In this document: piece after piece, positions 17,535 through 25,322 of the stretch
Layout of the letters: each line of letters opens with the position of its first letter
How positions within the stretch are numbered: position 1 is the first letter of the stretch
Origin: Chloroflexota bacterium
Lineage (GTDB): Bacteria > Chloroflexota > UBA11872 > VXNJ01
Assembly (NCBI GenBank): GCA_026707405.1
Contig: JAPOWW010000001.1
Span: forward strand, 124,001-188,000
Length of the DNA: 64,000 nt
Reading direction: 5' to 3'
Program-made: the position numbers and the translations under genes
Notes under the pieces: model-generated
What the model was told of the DNA's origin: nothing
The model's database searches: none
The model's input: only the letters and a program-made list of their open reading frames with translations

Positions 17535-18494
17535 TCAACGACCTCGGCCGGCCGCGAGCGCGAACAGGCGGTCAGCCAGACTAATGATGTCGTCTCGCAA
17601 GGCGATGCGCCCTCGCCACTTGGCCGGTATGGCGTCAATCCCATAGAAGGCGCCCGCAAGCTGTCCGTAGATGGCGCCGGTGGTGTCGGCGTCGTCGCCG
17701 AGATTGACGGCCATAAGCGCGCCTTGTTCGAACGAAGTCGACTTGTGGAAGGCCCACAGCGCGGCCTCGATGGACTTGACGACGTAGCCGCTGCCCTGGA
17801 TTGCGGGAGGCTCCTTGCGCTTGAAGCTGCCGCCGGCAACGTCCTCGATCTCGGCGTGCCAGGGGCCGAGATCGTCCCATTGACCGGCGGGGGAGTAATT
17901 CGAGGTCAGGATGCCGGGCTTGCCGACTCCGTTGATGGCGGCCCATATAAGGCCGCCGAAGTAGCGGCAGGCGTCGATGCAGGCACTTGCGCCGTGGGTG
18001 GTGCGGGAGCTTTGGCCGGAATAGTGGACGGCATCGGCGGCGTCGCGGGTGAAGAACATGGGCACGGGAGCCAGGCGCATAACCGAGCCGTTGCCGGCGC
18101 TGCGCTCGTGAGACGGACCGGAGTATGGCTCGCCCGTCAGCTCGAACCGGTCAAGCGCGGCGCTCGTGGTGTTTCCAATGTCGAAGCAATGGCCGGTGCT
18201 GCTCCAGAGTCCCTCGCGCCGCCAACGGGCGTAGCGCTCAATTTGGTCCCTGGGATCGAACCGCTGCCGCTGAACGAGGCTGTCGGCGAGACATAGCGCC
18301 AGCGACGTGTCATCGGTCCACTGCCCCGGGGCAAGGCCGAAGGGTCCGCCGCCGGTCATGTCGGAGATTGGCTCGAACGTGCCGGGCCGCTGGAACTCCA
18401 GCGTGGTGCCGAGGGCGTCTCCCACGGAGAGTCCTACGAGCGCGCCGCGGAAGCGGTCGAGGGCGAAGTTGGTGGGTTCAATTTGATTAGTCAT
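17535..18494 (-). CDS. ADP-ribosylglycohydrolase family protein
   Basis: 319 aa. The dinuclear Mg site of the DraG/ARH fold is recognisable: GALVGLSVGDALG at the N terminus, GQWTDDTSLAL (metal-binding T-D-D), NGSVMRLAPVP, and the late NLGDDADTTGAIYG with two more Asp ligands. It should hydrolyse an ADP-ribosyl or similar N-/O-glycosidic bond; many environmental members have unknown targets. It is on the same strand as the downstream PhyH operon, 150 bp away, so it may or may not be co-transcribed. Confidence 0.88.
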   Translation of the reverse strand: MTNQIEPTNFALDRFRGALVGLSVGDALGTTLEFQRPGTFEPISDMTGGGPFGLAPGQWTDDTSLALCLADSLVQRQRFDPRDQIERYARWRREGLWSSTGHCFDIGNTTSAALDRFELTGEPYSGPSHERSAGNGSVMRLAPVPMFFTRDAADAVHYSGQSSRTTHGASACIDACRYFGGLIWAAINGVGKPGILTSNYSPAGQWDDLGPWHAEIEDVAGGSFKRKEPPAIQGSGYVVKSIEAALWAFHKSTSFEQGALMAVNLGDDADTTGAIYGQLAGAFYGIDAIPAKWRGRIALRDDIISLADRLFALAAGRGR

Positions 18495-18576
18495 AAGTCA
18501 GCCAGTCGCGGCGTGATCACGATAGGGCCTGGGATGTGGTGATGCCGCACTCAGTCCTCAGACGATCTCAGTTTAT

Positions 18577-18610
18577 GGAGCCCACATTCGGGGTTGAATC
18601 GGAGACCTCG
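18577..18610. repeat. tRNA-Thr 3'-end fragment (att-like direct repeat)
   Basis: 34 bases matching 32 of 34 with the 3' end of the tRNA-Thr gene at 19867-19900, in the same orientation and exactly 1290 bp apart. The two changes break T-stem pairs, so this copy is not part of a working tRNA. Confidence 0.8.
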
Positions 18611-18645
18611 AAGCCGCTCCGTCGTTCACGCTCTGGTCTGCGACC

Positions 18646-19776
18646 GTGTCACGCATTAAGACATATATTCTACGGATTGGACACCTGCTCACGGGAGAGA
18701 TTTCCAAGGCAGTGAGACCCAGCGCCGCGACTCTGAAGAAAGTAACCGTACCCGTCCTGTCGCTCGCAGTTGCCATTTTGTTAGGGATATGGATTGCGAG
18801 ACTCGCAAAGGGTTGGCTGGAGCCGGCGGACGTTCCCCAGCAAATCGTGTTTGAGAGGGACAGCGGCGAGATATATGTCATACACTCCGACGGCAGCGCC
18901 TTTAAGCGTCTGCCAGAACCTCCCGGTCTCCGATACAACGCATCGCCCGCATGGTCGCCTGACGGCACCCGGATCGCATTCGTGAGCTACCACGAAGGTG
19001 GCGACGGAGACTTCTATGTCATGGATTCCAACGGCGGCGACGTCCGGCGTCTGACGGTCTCTTCCGGACTCGCCAGCGATTTCGCCAGCGATCTCGCTTG
19101 GTCGGCTGACAGCGCCCAGATCGCGTTTGAGATCCGGGGGGACGACGATTGGAACATCTACGTCGTGGACTTGGACGGTGGCCATGTCCGGCGCCTGACG
19201 GACACTCCCGGAATCGATTTCGATTTCTCGTGGTCGCCCGACGCCGCGCGGATCCTGTTTGTAAGCGATCGAGACGGCGGCAGCGGCGGCGGCTTGGACA
19301 TCTACGTCATGGACTCCGACGGCCGCAACGTTCGGCGCCTGACAGACACGCCCGAAAACAATGCCTATCCGGTGTGGTCACCCGACGGCGCCCGAGTCGC
19401 GTTTGGGAGTACTCGCGATGGCAACTGGGAAATCTACGTCATGGATTCCGACGGCGGCAACGTCCGGCGCCTGACGGACAACGCAGGACCTGATTTAGAT
19501 CCCGCGTGGTCGCCCGACGGTACCAGGATCGCGTTCACGAGCGGCCGAGAAGGCGACTGGGACATCTACGTCATGGACTCGGACGGAGGCGCCGTGAGAC
19601 GCCTGACGGATACCGCAGGACTTGATTTATATCCCGCGTGGTCGCCCGATGGCGCATGGATCGCGTTTGAGAATGACCGCGATGGCGAGCGGAGCATCTA
19701 CGTCGTTGACTCGGACGGCGGCAACATCCGGCGGTTAACAGACGGGCGCGATCCCGCTTGGTCGCCGGCACGATAG
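18646..19776 (+). CDS. TolB/PD40-type beta-propeller protein with N-terminal membrane anchor
   Basis: 376 aa from a GTG at 18646. A single hydrophobic segment near residues 34-51 (VPVLSLAVAILLGIWIA) anchors it. From about residue 70 it has tandem WD40-like (PD40) repeats of about 42 residues with the pattern AWSPDGTRIAF, IYVMDSDGGNVRRLTD; about seven blades are expected. The repeats are also close at DNA level, so blade number may vary between strains. Propellers of this kind bind proteins or ligands outside the membrane; no enzyme motif is seen. It is the only gene between two tRNA-Thr repeats. Confidence 0.85.
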   Translation: MSRIKTYILRIGHLLTGEISKAVRPSAATLKKVTVPVLSLAVAILLGIWIARLAKGWLEPADVPQQIVFERDSGEIYVIHSDGSAFKRLPEPPGLRYNASPAWSPDGTRIAFVSYHEGGDGDFYVMDSNGGDVRRLTVSSGLASDFASDLAWSADSAQIAFEIRGDDDWNIYVVDLDGGHVRRLTDTPGIDFDFSWSPDAARILFVSDRDGGSGGGLDIYVMDSDGRNVRRLTDTPENNAYPVWSPDGARVAFGSTRDGNWEIYVMDSDGGNVRRLTDNAGPDLDPAWSPDGTRIAFTSGREGDWDIYVMDSDGGAVRRLTDTAGLDLYPAWSPDGAWIAFENDRDGERSIYVVDSDGGNIRRLTDGRDPAWSPAR

Positions 19777-19868
19777 CGTTGCGGTCTGAGCTAGCGCTAA
19801 GTGGGGAGCCGTTCGCGGATAGTCTGGAAATCACCAAGTGCGCGGAAGTGCCGTTGTCGTTCTCTAGG

Positions 19869-19941
19869 AGCCCACATCCGGGGTTGAACCGGAGACCTCG
19901 TTCTTACCAAGAACGCGCTCTACCTCCTGAGCTATGTGGGC
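19869..19941 (-). tRNA. trnT-GGU: tRNA-Thr (anticodon GGU)
   Basis: Folds as a full cloverleaf on the minus strand: acceptor GCCCACA/TGTGGGC, D arm GCTC/GAGC, anticodon stem CGTTC/GAACG with loop TTGGTAA (anticodon GGT in DNA), T stem TCCGG/CCGGA around TTCAACC. The discriminator base is T and the CCA is not encoded. Confidence 0.95.
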
Positions 19942-20080
19942 AAAGCTCCCGACCTTATCATTTTGCAGCAGCGGGCGCTCTTCTGTCGCATTTCGCGGGC
20001 GGTATATCGCACAATAGAGGAAGCGCCGGTTAGCTATATCCTGCGTTGGAATTACGCCGACGAATGGAGGCAGTTGCCCG

Positions 20081-21202
20081 ATGGTTCGCGCAGCCGAAAC
20101 GCCAGTCACGATGATCGATCCGGATTCGCTTTCCACGCCGTCGAGTATTTACGAGATCGAGACGCCGGCGCTGGTCGTCGACCTGGACGCGCTGGAACAC
20201 AACATCAACACGCTGGCCACGGCGTTCGAGAACGTTCCAGCGGTGGTGAGGCCGCACGTCAAGAATCACAAGTGCCCGGACATAGCGAAGCTCCAGATCG
20301 CGGCGGGCGCGCAGGGGGTGACCTGCGCCACGGTACGAGAGGCCCAGGGCATGTTTCGGGGCGGGGTGTCCGACCTTCTGATAGCGAACGAGGTGGTGGG
20401 ACCGGCGAAGATCGCCCGGCTGGTACGGCTTGCGAAAGATGGCGCGGACATCAAGGCGGCGGTGGATTCCGAAGTCAACGTACGAGACTTGTCGGCGGCC
20501 GCGGTTGCCGCGGATACCGAGCTTGGCATCCTGGTCGATCTGAATGTGGGACTGGACCGGTGCGGGGTGGAACCGGGAGAGCAGGCGATCGAGCTCGCGA
20601 AGGTCGTGGACTCGCTGCCCGGATTGAATTTCCTGGGTCTAATGGCGTTCGACGGACACGTTGGAAATATAACGGAACCGGAAGGCCGGTCGTCGGCGTG
20701 CCGAGACGCGATGCAGCTGGCGGTCGATACGAAACGGATGGTCGAAGAGGCGGGCATCGCGTGTCCGGTCCTGAGCGCGAGCAGCTCGAAGTCGTACGAG
20801 ACGGCGCTGGAGTTTCCGGACGTTACCGAGGTGCAGGCGGGAATGTACCTCTTCATGGACACAACCTACCGGTCACGATTCCCCGACGTACCGTTTCGCC
20901 AGGCGGCGTTCATACTGTCCACCGTTATCAGCAGACGGGGAGACCGCGCGGTGGCGGACGGCGGGATCAAGGCGCTGACGGGTTTCCGAGGCGAACCGAC
21001 GATCCGCGACCGCGACGACTGCGAGCCGGTGGGACTCAGCGCGGAGCACCTATCGCTGGACCTGACGCCGGACTCCGATCTGGCAATCGGAGACCTACTC
21101 TGGATGGCGCCAGCGTACGGGGACGGGCTCTCGGCGATACACCGCCGGATTTACGCTATTCGCGACGGGGTCGTCGAGCACGTGTGGCCGGTGCGTTACT
21201 AG
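20081..21202 (+). CDS. D-threonine aldolase / D-serine dehydratase-like PLP enzyme
   Basis: 373 aa, fold type III (alanine racemase N-terminal barrel). The PLP lysine is in RPHVKNHKCPDIAK near residue 61-64, and the phosphate-binding and barrel strands follow (LMAFDGHVG, TEVQAGMYLFMD). The C-terminal domain (SAEHLSLDL, then AIRDGVVEHVWPV) matches the D-ser_dehydrat domain, but the usual HAC zinc motif is replaced by PAYGDGLSAIHR, so metal dependence is uncertain. It probably cleaves or eliminates a D-3-hydroxyamino acid. GGAGG lies 10 nt before the ATG. It is 36 bp upstream of pncA on the same strand. Confidence 0.82.
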   Translation: MVRAAETPVTMIDPDSLSTPSSIYEIETPALVVDLDALEHNINTLATAFENVPAVVRPHVKNHKCPDIAKLQIAAGAQGVTCATVREAQGMFRGGVSDLLIANEVVGPAKIARLVRLAKDGADIKAAVDSEVNVRDLSAAAVAADTELGILVDLNVGLDRCGVEPGEQAIELAKVVDSLPGLNFLGLMAFDGHVGNITEPEGRSSACRDAMQLAVDTKRMVEEAGIACPVLSASSSKSYETALEFPDVTEVQAGMYLFMDTTYRSRFPDVPFRQAAFILSTVISRRGDRAVADGGIKALTGFRGEPTIRDRDDCEPVGLSAEHLSLDLTPDSDLAIGDLLWMAPAYGDGLSAIHRRIYAIRDGVVEHVWPVRY

Positions 21203-21238
21203 CCGGCGGATTGCGGCGGGGATGTGGGGTTGACGGGA

Positions 21239-21811
21239 ATGACGACGAGGCTTGAGCAGGGCGACGCGCTCTTGCTGGTTGACGTTCAGAACGACTTCTG
21301 TCCGGGCGGAGCGCTTCCGGTCCCGCAAGGCGACGAGGTGGTGGCGGAGCTCAACGACTGGATCGACGAAGCGGAGAGGCTGGGAATCCCTATATTCGCG
21401 TCGCAGGACTGGCATCCCGACGGTCATATCAGCTTCGCCGAGCAGGGCGGACCTTGGCCGCAGCACTGCGTGCAGGATACGGACGGAGCGGCCTTTCGGG
21501 CGGACCTGACTCTGCCTGAGTCGGCCCGAGTCGTGCATAAGGGGACGGACGTTGGGGAAGACGCCTATTCGGCATTCCAGGGTACGGACCTGGCGGCCGA
21601 GCTGGCCGATCTGGGTGTATCGAAAGTGTGGGTCGGAGGTCTGGCGCTCGACTACTGCGTCAAAGCATCGGTGCTGGACGCCATTGAATCGGGTTTTGGG
21701 GTCGCTTTGATCGTGGAGGGTACGCGGGCCGTGAACGTCCAGCCGGGGGACGGTGACGAGGCCATCGCTGAAATGGTTGAGGCCGGGGCGGTCGTGGAGC
21801 GCGGCGGATAG
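21239..21811 (+). CDS. pncA: Nicotinamidase
   Basis: 190 aa from ATG at 21239 (a GTG at 21224 is possible). The catalytic triad is D15 (LLLVDVQNDF), K101 (VVHKGTD) and C140 (GLALDYCVKAS). The metal site is D57-W-H59-PDG-H63. It deamidates nicotinamide to nicotinate. The stop is 5 bp from the start of the nicotinate phosphoribosyltransferase gene, so the two form a Preiss-Handler NAD salvage pair. Confidence 0.95.
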   Translation: MTTRLEQGDALLLVDVQNDFCPGGALPVPQGDEVVAELNDWIDEAERLGIPIFASQDWHPDGHISFAEQGGPWPQHCVQDTDGAAFRADLTLPESARVVHKGTDVGEDAYSAFQGTDLAAELADLGVSKVWVGGLALDYCVKASVLDAIESGFGVALIVEGTRAVNVQPGDGDEAIAEMVEAGAVVERGG

Positions 21812-21816
21812 CCGGT

Positions 21817-23169
21817 ATGCCCGTAAGAGCCTGGGAACCCGGCGGGTTCCCGGCGCTGACAACCGATCTCTATCAGCTGACCATGACCCAGGCGTACTAC
21901 GCCGAAGGTCTGACCGGCGAGGCTGTGTTCGACCTGTTTGTCAGGCGGCTTCCGCCCAGCCGGAACTACCTGGTCGCCTGCGGCTTGGAATCGATTCTTG
22001 ATCTCCTGGAGAACGTTCGCTTCGAGAGCGGTGATCTTGAGTATCTCAGCGGCCTGGGGCGGTTTACCCCGGAGTTCGTAGCGAAGCTGGCAGATTTCAG
22101 GTTCGAGGGCGACGTTTACGCCATGCCCGAGGGAACGGTGTTCTTTTCGAATGAGCCGGTAATCGAGGTTGTGGCGCCGCTTCCGCAGGCGCAGCTTGTG
22201 GAGACCTACCTGCTTAACCAGTTGACGTTTCAGAGCGCGGTCGCGTCGAAGTGCGCGAGGGTGGTAGAGGCGGCGGGCGATCGACAGGTCGTGGACTTCG
22301 GGTTGCGCCGCGTTCATGGAGCAGAGGCCGGGATCAGCGCCGCGAGGGCTTTCTATGTTGCGGGCGCGTCCGGGACTTCAAACGTGATGGCGGGTCGGCT
22401 GTTCGGGATTCCGGTCGCGGGAACTATGGCGCACAGCTATATCACGGCTCACGGCGACGAACTGGCGGCGTTCAGGGCGTTCACCGAGCGCAACGCGGAG
22501 ACGGTGTTGCTGGTGGATACCTACGACACGTTAGAGGGAGTCAAGAACGTGGTCCGGCTTGCCCGCGAACTGGGCTGCGACTTCAACGTCAGCGCGATCC
22601 GGCTCGACTCAGGCGATATCGGCGAGCTTGCGAAGCGAAGCCGGGCGATCCTGGATGAGGCAGGATTGAGCGGCGTGGCCATTTTCGCGAGCGGCGGGCT
22701 GGATGAGCATGAAATAGACAGCCTGCTGCGTAACGGTGCGCCAATCGACGGCTTCGGCGTGGGTACGAAGATGGGAGTGTCGGCGGACGCGCCTTACCTG
22801 GACACGGTGTACAAGCTGGCGGCGTATGAGGGCGAGGGGCGAATGAAGCTCTCGACCGACAAGGAAACGCTGCCGTACCGCAAACAGGTGTTTCGGGAGT
22901 ATGACGGCGGGACGTTGAAGTCGGACACGATAGGGCTGCACGACGAGCGCCTTCCGGGGCGACCGCTTTTGAAGCAGGTCATGGAGCAGGGCCGCCATAC
23001 GGATGCGGGACGCGACCATCTGGAGGCGGCCCGCCGCCGCGCTAATTCCCAGATCGAGGCGCTTCCCGAGTATCTGCGCGGACTTGCGCCGGCTGGCCGG
23101 CCTTATGAAGTATCGGTTAGCGAACGGCTGGCGGCTGAGACCGAAGCGTTGCGATTGTCGCTCGAATAG
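21817..23169 (+). CDS. pncB: Nicotinate phosphoribosyltransferase
   Basis: 450 aa. The N terminus has ALTTDLYQLTMTQAYY, the family signature, followed by DLFVRRLPPSRNYLVACGLE. The barrel carries the DFGLRRVHGAEAG segment with the conserved Arg and His, GTMAHSYI, and the PRPP-site strand AIRLDSGDIGELAKRSR. It makes nicotinate mononucleotide from nicotinate and PRPP, directly after pncA. Length matches the family. Confidence 0.95.
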   Translation: MPVRAWEPGGFPALTTDLYQLTMTQAYYAEGLTGEAVFDLFVRRLPPSRNYLVACGLESILDLLENVRFESGDLEYLSGLGRFTPEFVAKLADFRFEGDVYAMPEGTVFFSNEPVIEVVAPLPQAQLVETYLLNQLTFQSAVASKCARVVEAAGDRQVVDFGLRRVHGAEAGISAARAFYVAGASGTSNVMAGRLFGIPVAGTMAHSYITAHGDELAAFRAFTERNAETVLLVDTYDTLEGVKNVVRLARELGCDFNVSAIRLDSGDIGELAKRSRAILDEAGLSGVAIFASGGLDEHEIDSLLRNGAPIDGFGVGTKMGVSADAPYLDTVYKLAAYEGEGRMKLSTDKETLPYRKQVFREYDGGTLKSDTIGLHDERLPGRPLLKQVMEQGRHTDAGRDHLEAARRRANSQIEALPEYLRGLAPAGRPYEVSVSERLAAETEALRLSLE

Positions 23170-23304
23170 CCTGAAGCCGGGCTGAGCAGGAGTCAGTTGG
23201 GGCCGTCTGCGTTGTGTAGCGACGCGACGCAGCCTCCGCGTGTTGATACGTAATGCGGTGACCGTAGGTCAGATTGCCGTGCTTCGGGAGCCGGATACGT
23301 AGAA

Positions 23305-23338
23305 GGGCGAGCGGATGGATCGGCCCATCCGCTCGCCC
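23305..23338. terminator. Convergent hairpin, 14-bp perfect stem
   Basis: GGGCGAGCGGATGG (23305-23318) pairs perfectly with 23325-23338 around a 6-nt loop. It lies between the convergent pncB and VWA genes and can serve both. U-tracts are weak on either strand. Confidence 0.75.
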
Positions 23339-23393
23339 CTCGGTGGCGCTACCTGCTCCGTTGTCCACGGAGCGGCAGCCACCTGTCTTCGAG

Positions 23394-25154
23394 TTACCGG
23401 CTGTCTATCCGTTCGGCCCGCGTAACCAGGTCGGCGAACTCGGTTACGTGTTCGTCTTCCGGCAGGAGTTCCTGCACTCGTCGGGCCTCCACCGCGACAT
23501 CGGTCAGGTTCCCATCCTGTGCCCAGTAGCTTTCGCGCAGAATCTCCGCGTATTCGGCGACGACCGCCGAGAGTTGGAACCGCGGGGAAGCGCTCTGGAA
23601 CTCGTTAGCAAGCTCTTCGCGCTCAAACTCACGTTTGATCTCCACGACCTCGCCGGTATCAGGGTCCTCGTAGCGGACGTAGGCGGTGGCCAGCGGTCCG
23701 TCCGCATCTTCGGCAAGCTTCAGCTCGTACAACGCGGTAACGCTGTGATCGGCGCCGACCTCGCCCGCGTCGACGTCGTCGTTGCGGAAGTCCTCGTCGG
23801 CGACGCGCCGATTTTCATATCCCAGGAGCCTAAAACGAGTGACGACTTCGGGGTTGAAGTCCACCTGGATCTTGGCGTCGCTGGCGATGACCTGGAGGGT
23901 CCCCGTGAGGTTCTCGACGAACAGGCGCTCGGCTTCCGTGAGGGAGTCCACGTAGTGGTAAGTCCCATTACCGTCATTGGCCAGGCGCTCCATCATAATG
24001 TCGTTGTAGTTACCCATTCCGAAGCCGACGGTCGTGAGCGTTACGCCTTCGTCTACGTGACTTCGAATGGTGCGCAGGATCGAATCGGCGCCAGTGGCGC
24101 CGACGTTTCCGACACCGTCCGACAAGAGCATCACTCGGGTGATTCGCCCAGGTTCCACCTGTTCGGCGGCCATCTGGTAGGCGATCCTCAGTCCGTCTTC
24201 AACGAAAGTGGACCCGCCGGGCCCGAGCGAATAGATGGCGTCCAATATTGTGCCCTTGTTCCGACCGCTGGTGGGCTCCAGGAGCGTGCGCCCGTAATTG
24301 CCGTAGATGACGATACCAACCTTGTCGGACGGCCGGAGCTCGTCGACCAACAGCTCAAGAGACCGCTTGACCAAGCCCAGGCGATCTTCGCGCTCCATCG
24401 AACCGGAAACGTCGATGGCGAAAATGAGCGTGGCGTCCTTGCGTTCCTCTTCGGTAATTGACTTGCCCTGAAGGCCCACTCGCATGAGCCAATGGTTCTT
24501 GCCGCCAAACGGTGAAGGCGAACCGTCCACGTGGATCGCAAAAGCTTGCTCGGCGGGCGGTTCGTAGTCCTGATCGAAGTAGTTCACGAACTCCTCGACT
24601 CGTACGGAGTCCCTGGCCGGCAGGTGACCGTCCCGCAGAAACCGCCGCATGACCGTATAAGAGGCGGTGTCGACATCGAGGGCGAAGGTTGAGAGATGGT
24701 CGTCCTCAGTGTCGATGAAGGGATTGACACCGTAATGTTTGAAGAAGGTCAAGTCATAAGCGGCGTCGTTGACCGTCGCAGAGCCGCCGATGGTGTTGAA
24801 GTGTCCATCGCTGGACTGCATGGCGACGTGCGTGCTTTGTGCGACCACCTTCTCGACAGACACGGATTTCTCCACCACTCTTTCGACTTGGACTTCAACT
24901 ATTTTTTCGACCGGAACTTCCTTGATGACTTCGACCGGAACTTCCTTAACGACTTCGACAGGAACCTCCTTGATGACTTCAACCGGGATTTCCTTTACGA
25001 CCTCGACCGGAACTTCCTTGAGCCTTGGAACTTCAACCGGGACTTCCTTTTCGATGGTGACGATTTGCGTCTCGTCGCCGCAGGCGGTGAGAGCAATCGC
25101 CAATATGGCTATCCAACAAGCCACGGTTACCTTTGCCAGATTGCGTATCTTCAT
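23394..25154 (-). CDS. VWA-domain lipoprotein (YfbK-like, von Willebrand + DUF3520)
   Basis: 586 aa from ATG at 25154, set by GGAGG 8 nt upstream. Signal peptide with lipobox ALTAC (Cys25). Residues about 30-100 are an extended Val/Glu/Pro-Lys repeat (units of KEVPVEV) that spaces the domain from the membrane. A YfbK-type N-terminal domain follows (YDLTFFKHYGVNPF, FALDVDTASYTVMRRFL), then the VWA domain with MIDAS motif DVSGSM, and a DUF3520 C terminus. MIDAS domains bind metal-dependent protein ligands. It is transcribed away from the HTH-TPR gene, with an inverted repeat in the shared 168-bp spacer. Confidence 0.9.
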   Translation of the reverse strand: MKIRNLAKVTVACWIAILAIALTACGDETQIVTIEKEVPVEVPRLKEVPVEVVKEIPVEVIKEVPVEVVKEVPVEVIKEVPVEKIVEVQVERVVEKSVSVEKVVAQSTHVAMQSSDGHFNTIGGSATVNDAAYDLTFFKHYGVNPFIDTEDDHLSTFALDVDTASYTVMRRFLRDGHLPARDSVRVEEFVNYFDQDYEPPAEQAFAIHVDGSPSPFGGKNHWLMRVGLQGKSITEEERKDATLIFAIDVSGSMEREDRLGLVKRSLELLVDELRPSDKVGIVIYGNYGRTLLEPTSGRNKGTILDAIYSLGPGGSTFVEDGLRIAYQMAAEQVEPGRITRVMLLSDGVGNVGATGADSILRTIRSHVDEGVTLTTVGFGMGNYNDIMMERLANDGNGTYHYVDSLTEAERLFVENLTGTLQVIASDAKIQVDFNPEVVTRFRLLGYENRRVADEDFRNDDVDAGEVGADHSVTALYELKLAEDADGPLATAYVRYEDPDTGEVVEIKREFEREELANEFQSASPRFQLSAVVAEYAEILRESYWAQDGNLTDVAVEARRVQELLPEDEHVTEFADLVTRAERIDSR

Positions 25155-25281
25155 CTTCACGACCTCCGTGGTTGGCGCTTACAGCCACGCCTGTTGATTT
25201 GGCCGTCTACCCAGCGGTCAAATCCGTTTGAAAACCCGCACCAAGCATCGGGCCGGAGGTCGCATGTCTTGAACAACGACT

Positions 25282-25322
25282 GTGTTACATTTGGCGAAAT
25301 TCACGATTCAGATATGTAACAC
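25282..25322. promoter_or_regulatory. Inverted repeat, candidate operator of the divergent pair
   Basis: GTGTTACAT (25282-25290) and ATGTAACAC (25314-25322) are perfect 9-bp inverted arms 23 bp apart. The right arm ends on the base before the start codon of the HTH-TPR gene. Arms about three helical turns apart suit a dimeric regulator, possibly the HTH protein itself (inference). Confidence 0.55.

Noticed and set aside
19000..19750. About 126-bp DNA repeats
   Set aside because: They are the coding blades of the TolB-like propeller, not a separate satellite.
23274..24461. 395-codon plus-strand frame
   Set aside because: Shadow of the VWA lipoprotein gene caused by high GC.
24880..25060. Short tandem DNA repeats resembling an array
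   Set aside because: They encode the KEVPVEV-type linker of the VWA lipoprotein and have no spacers, so this is not CRISPR.
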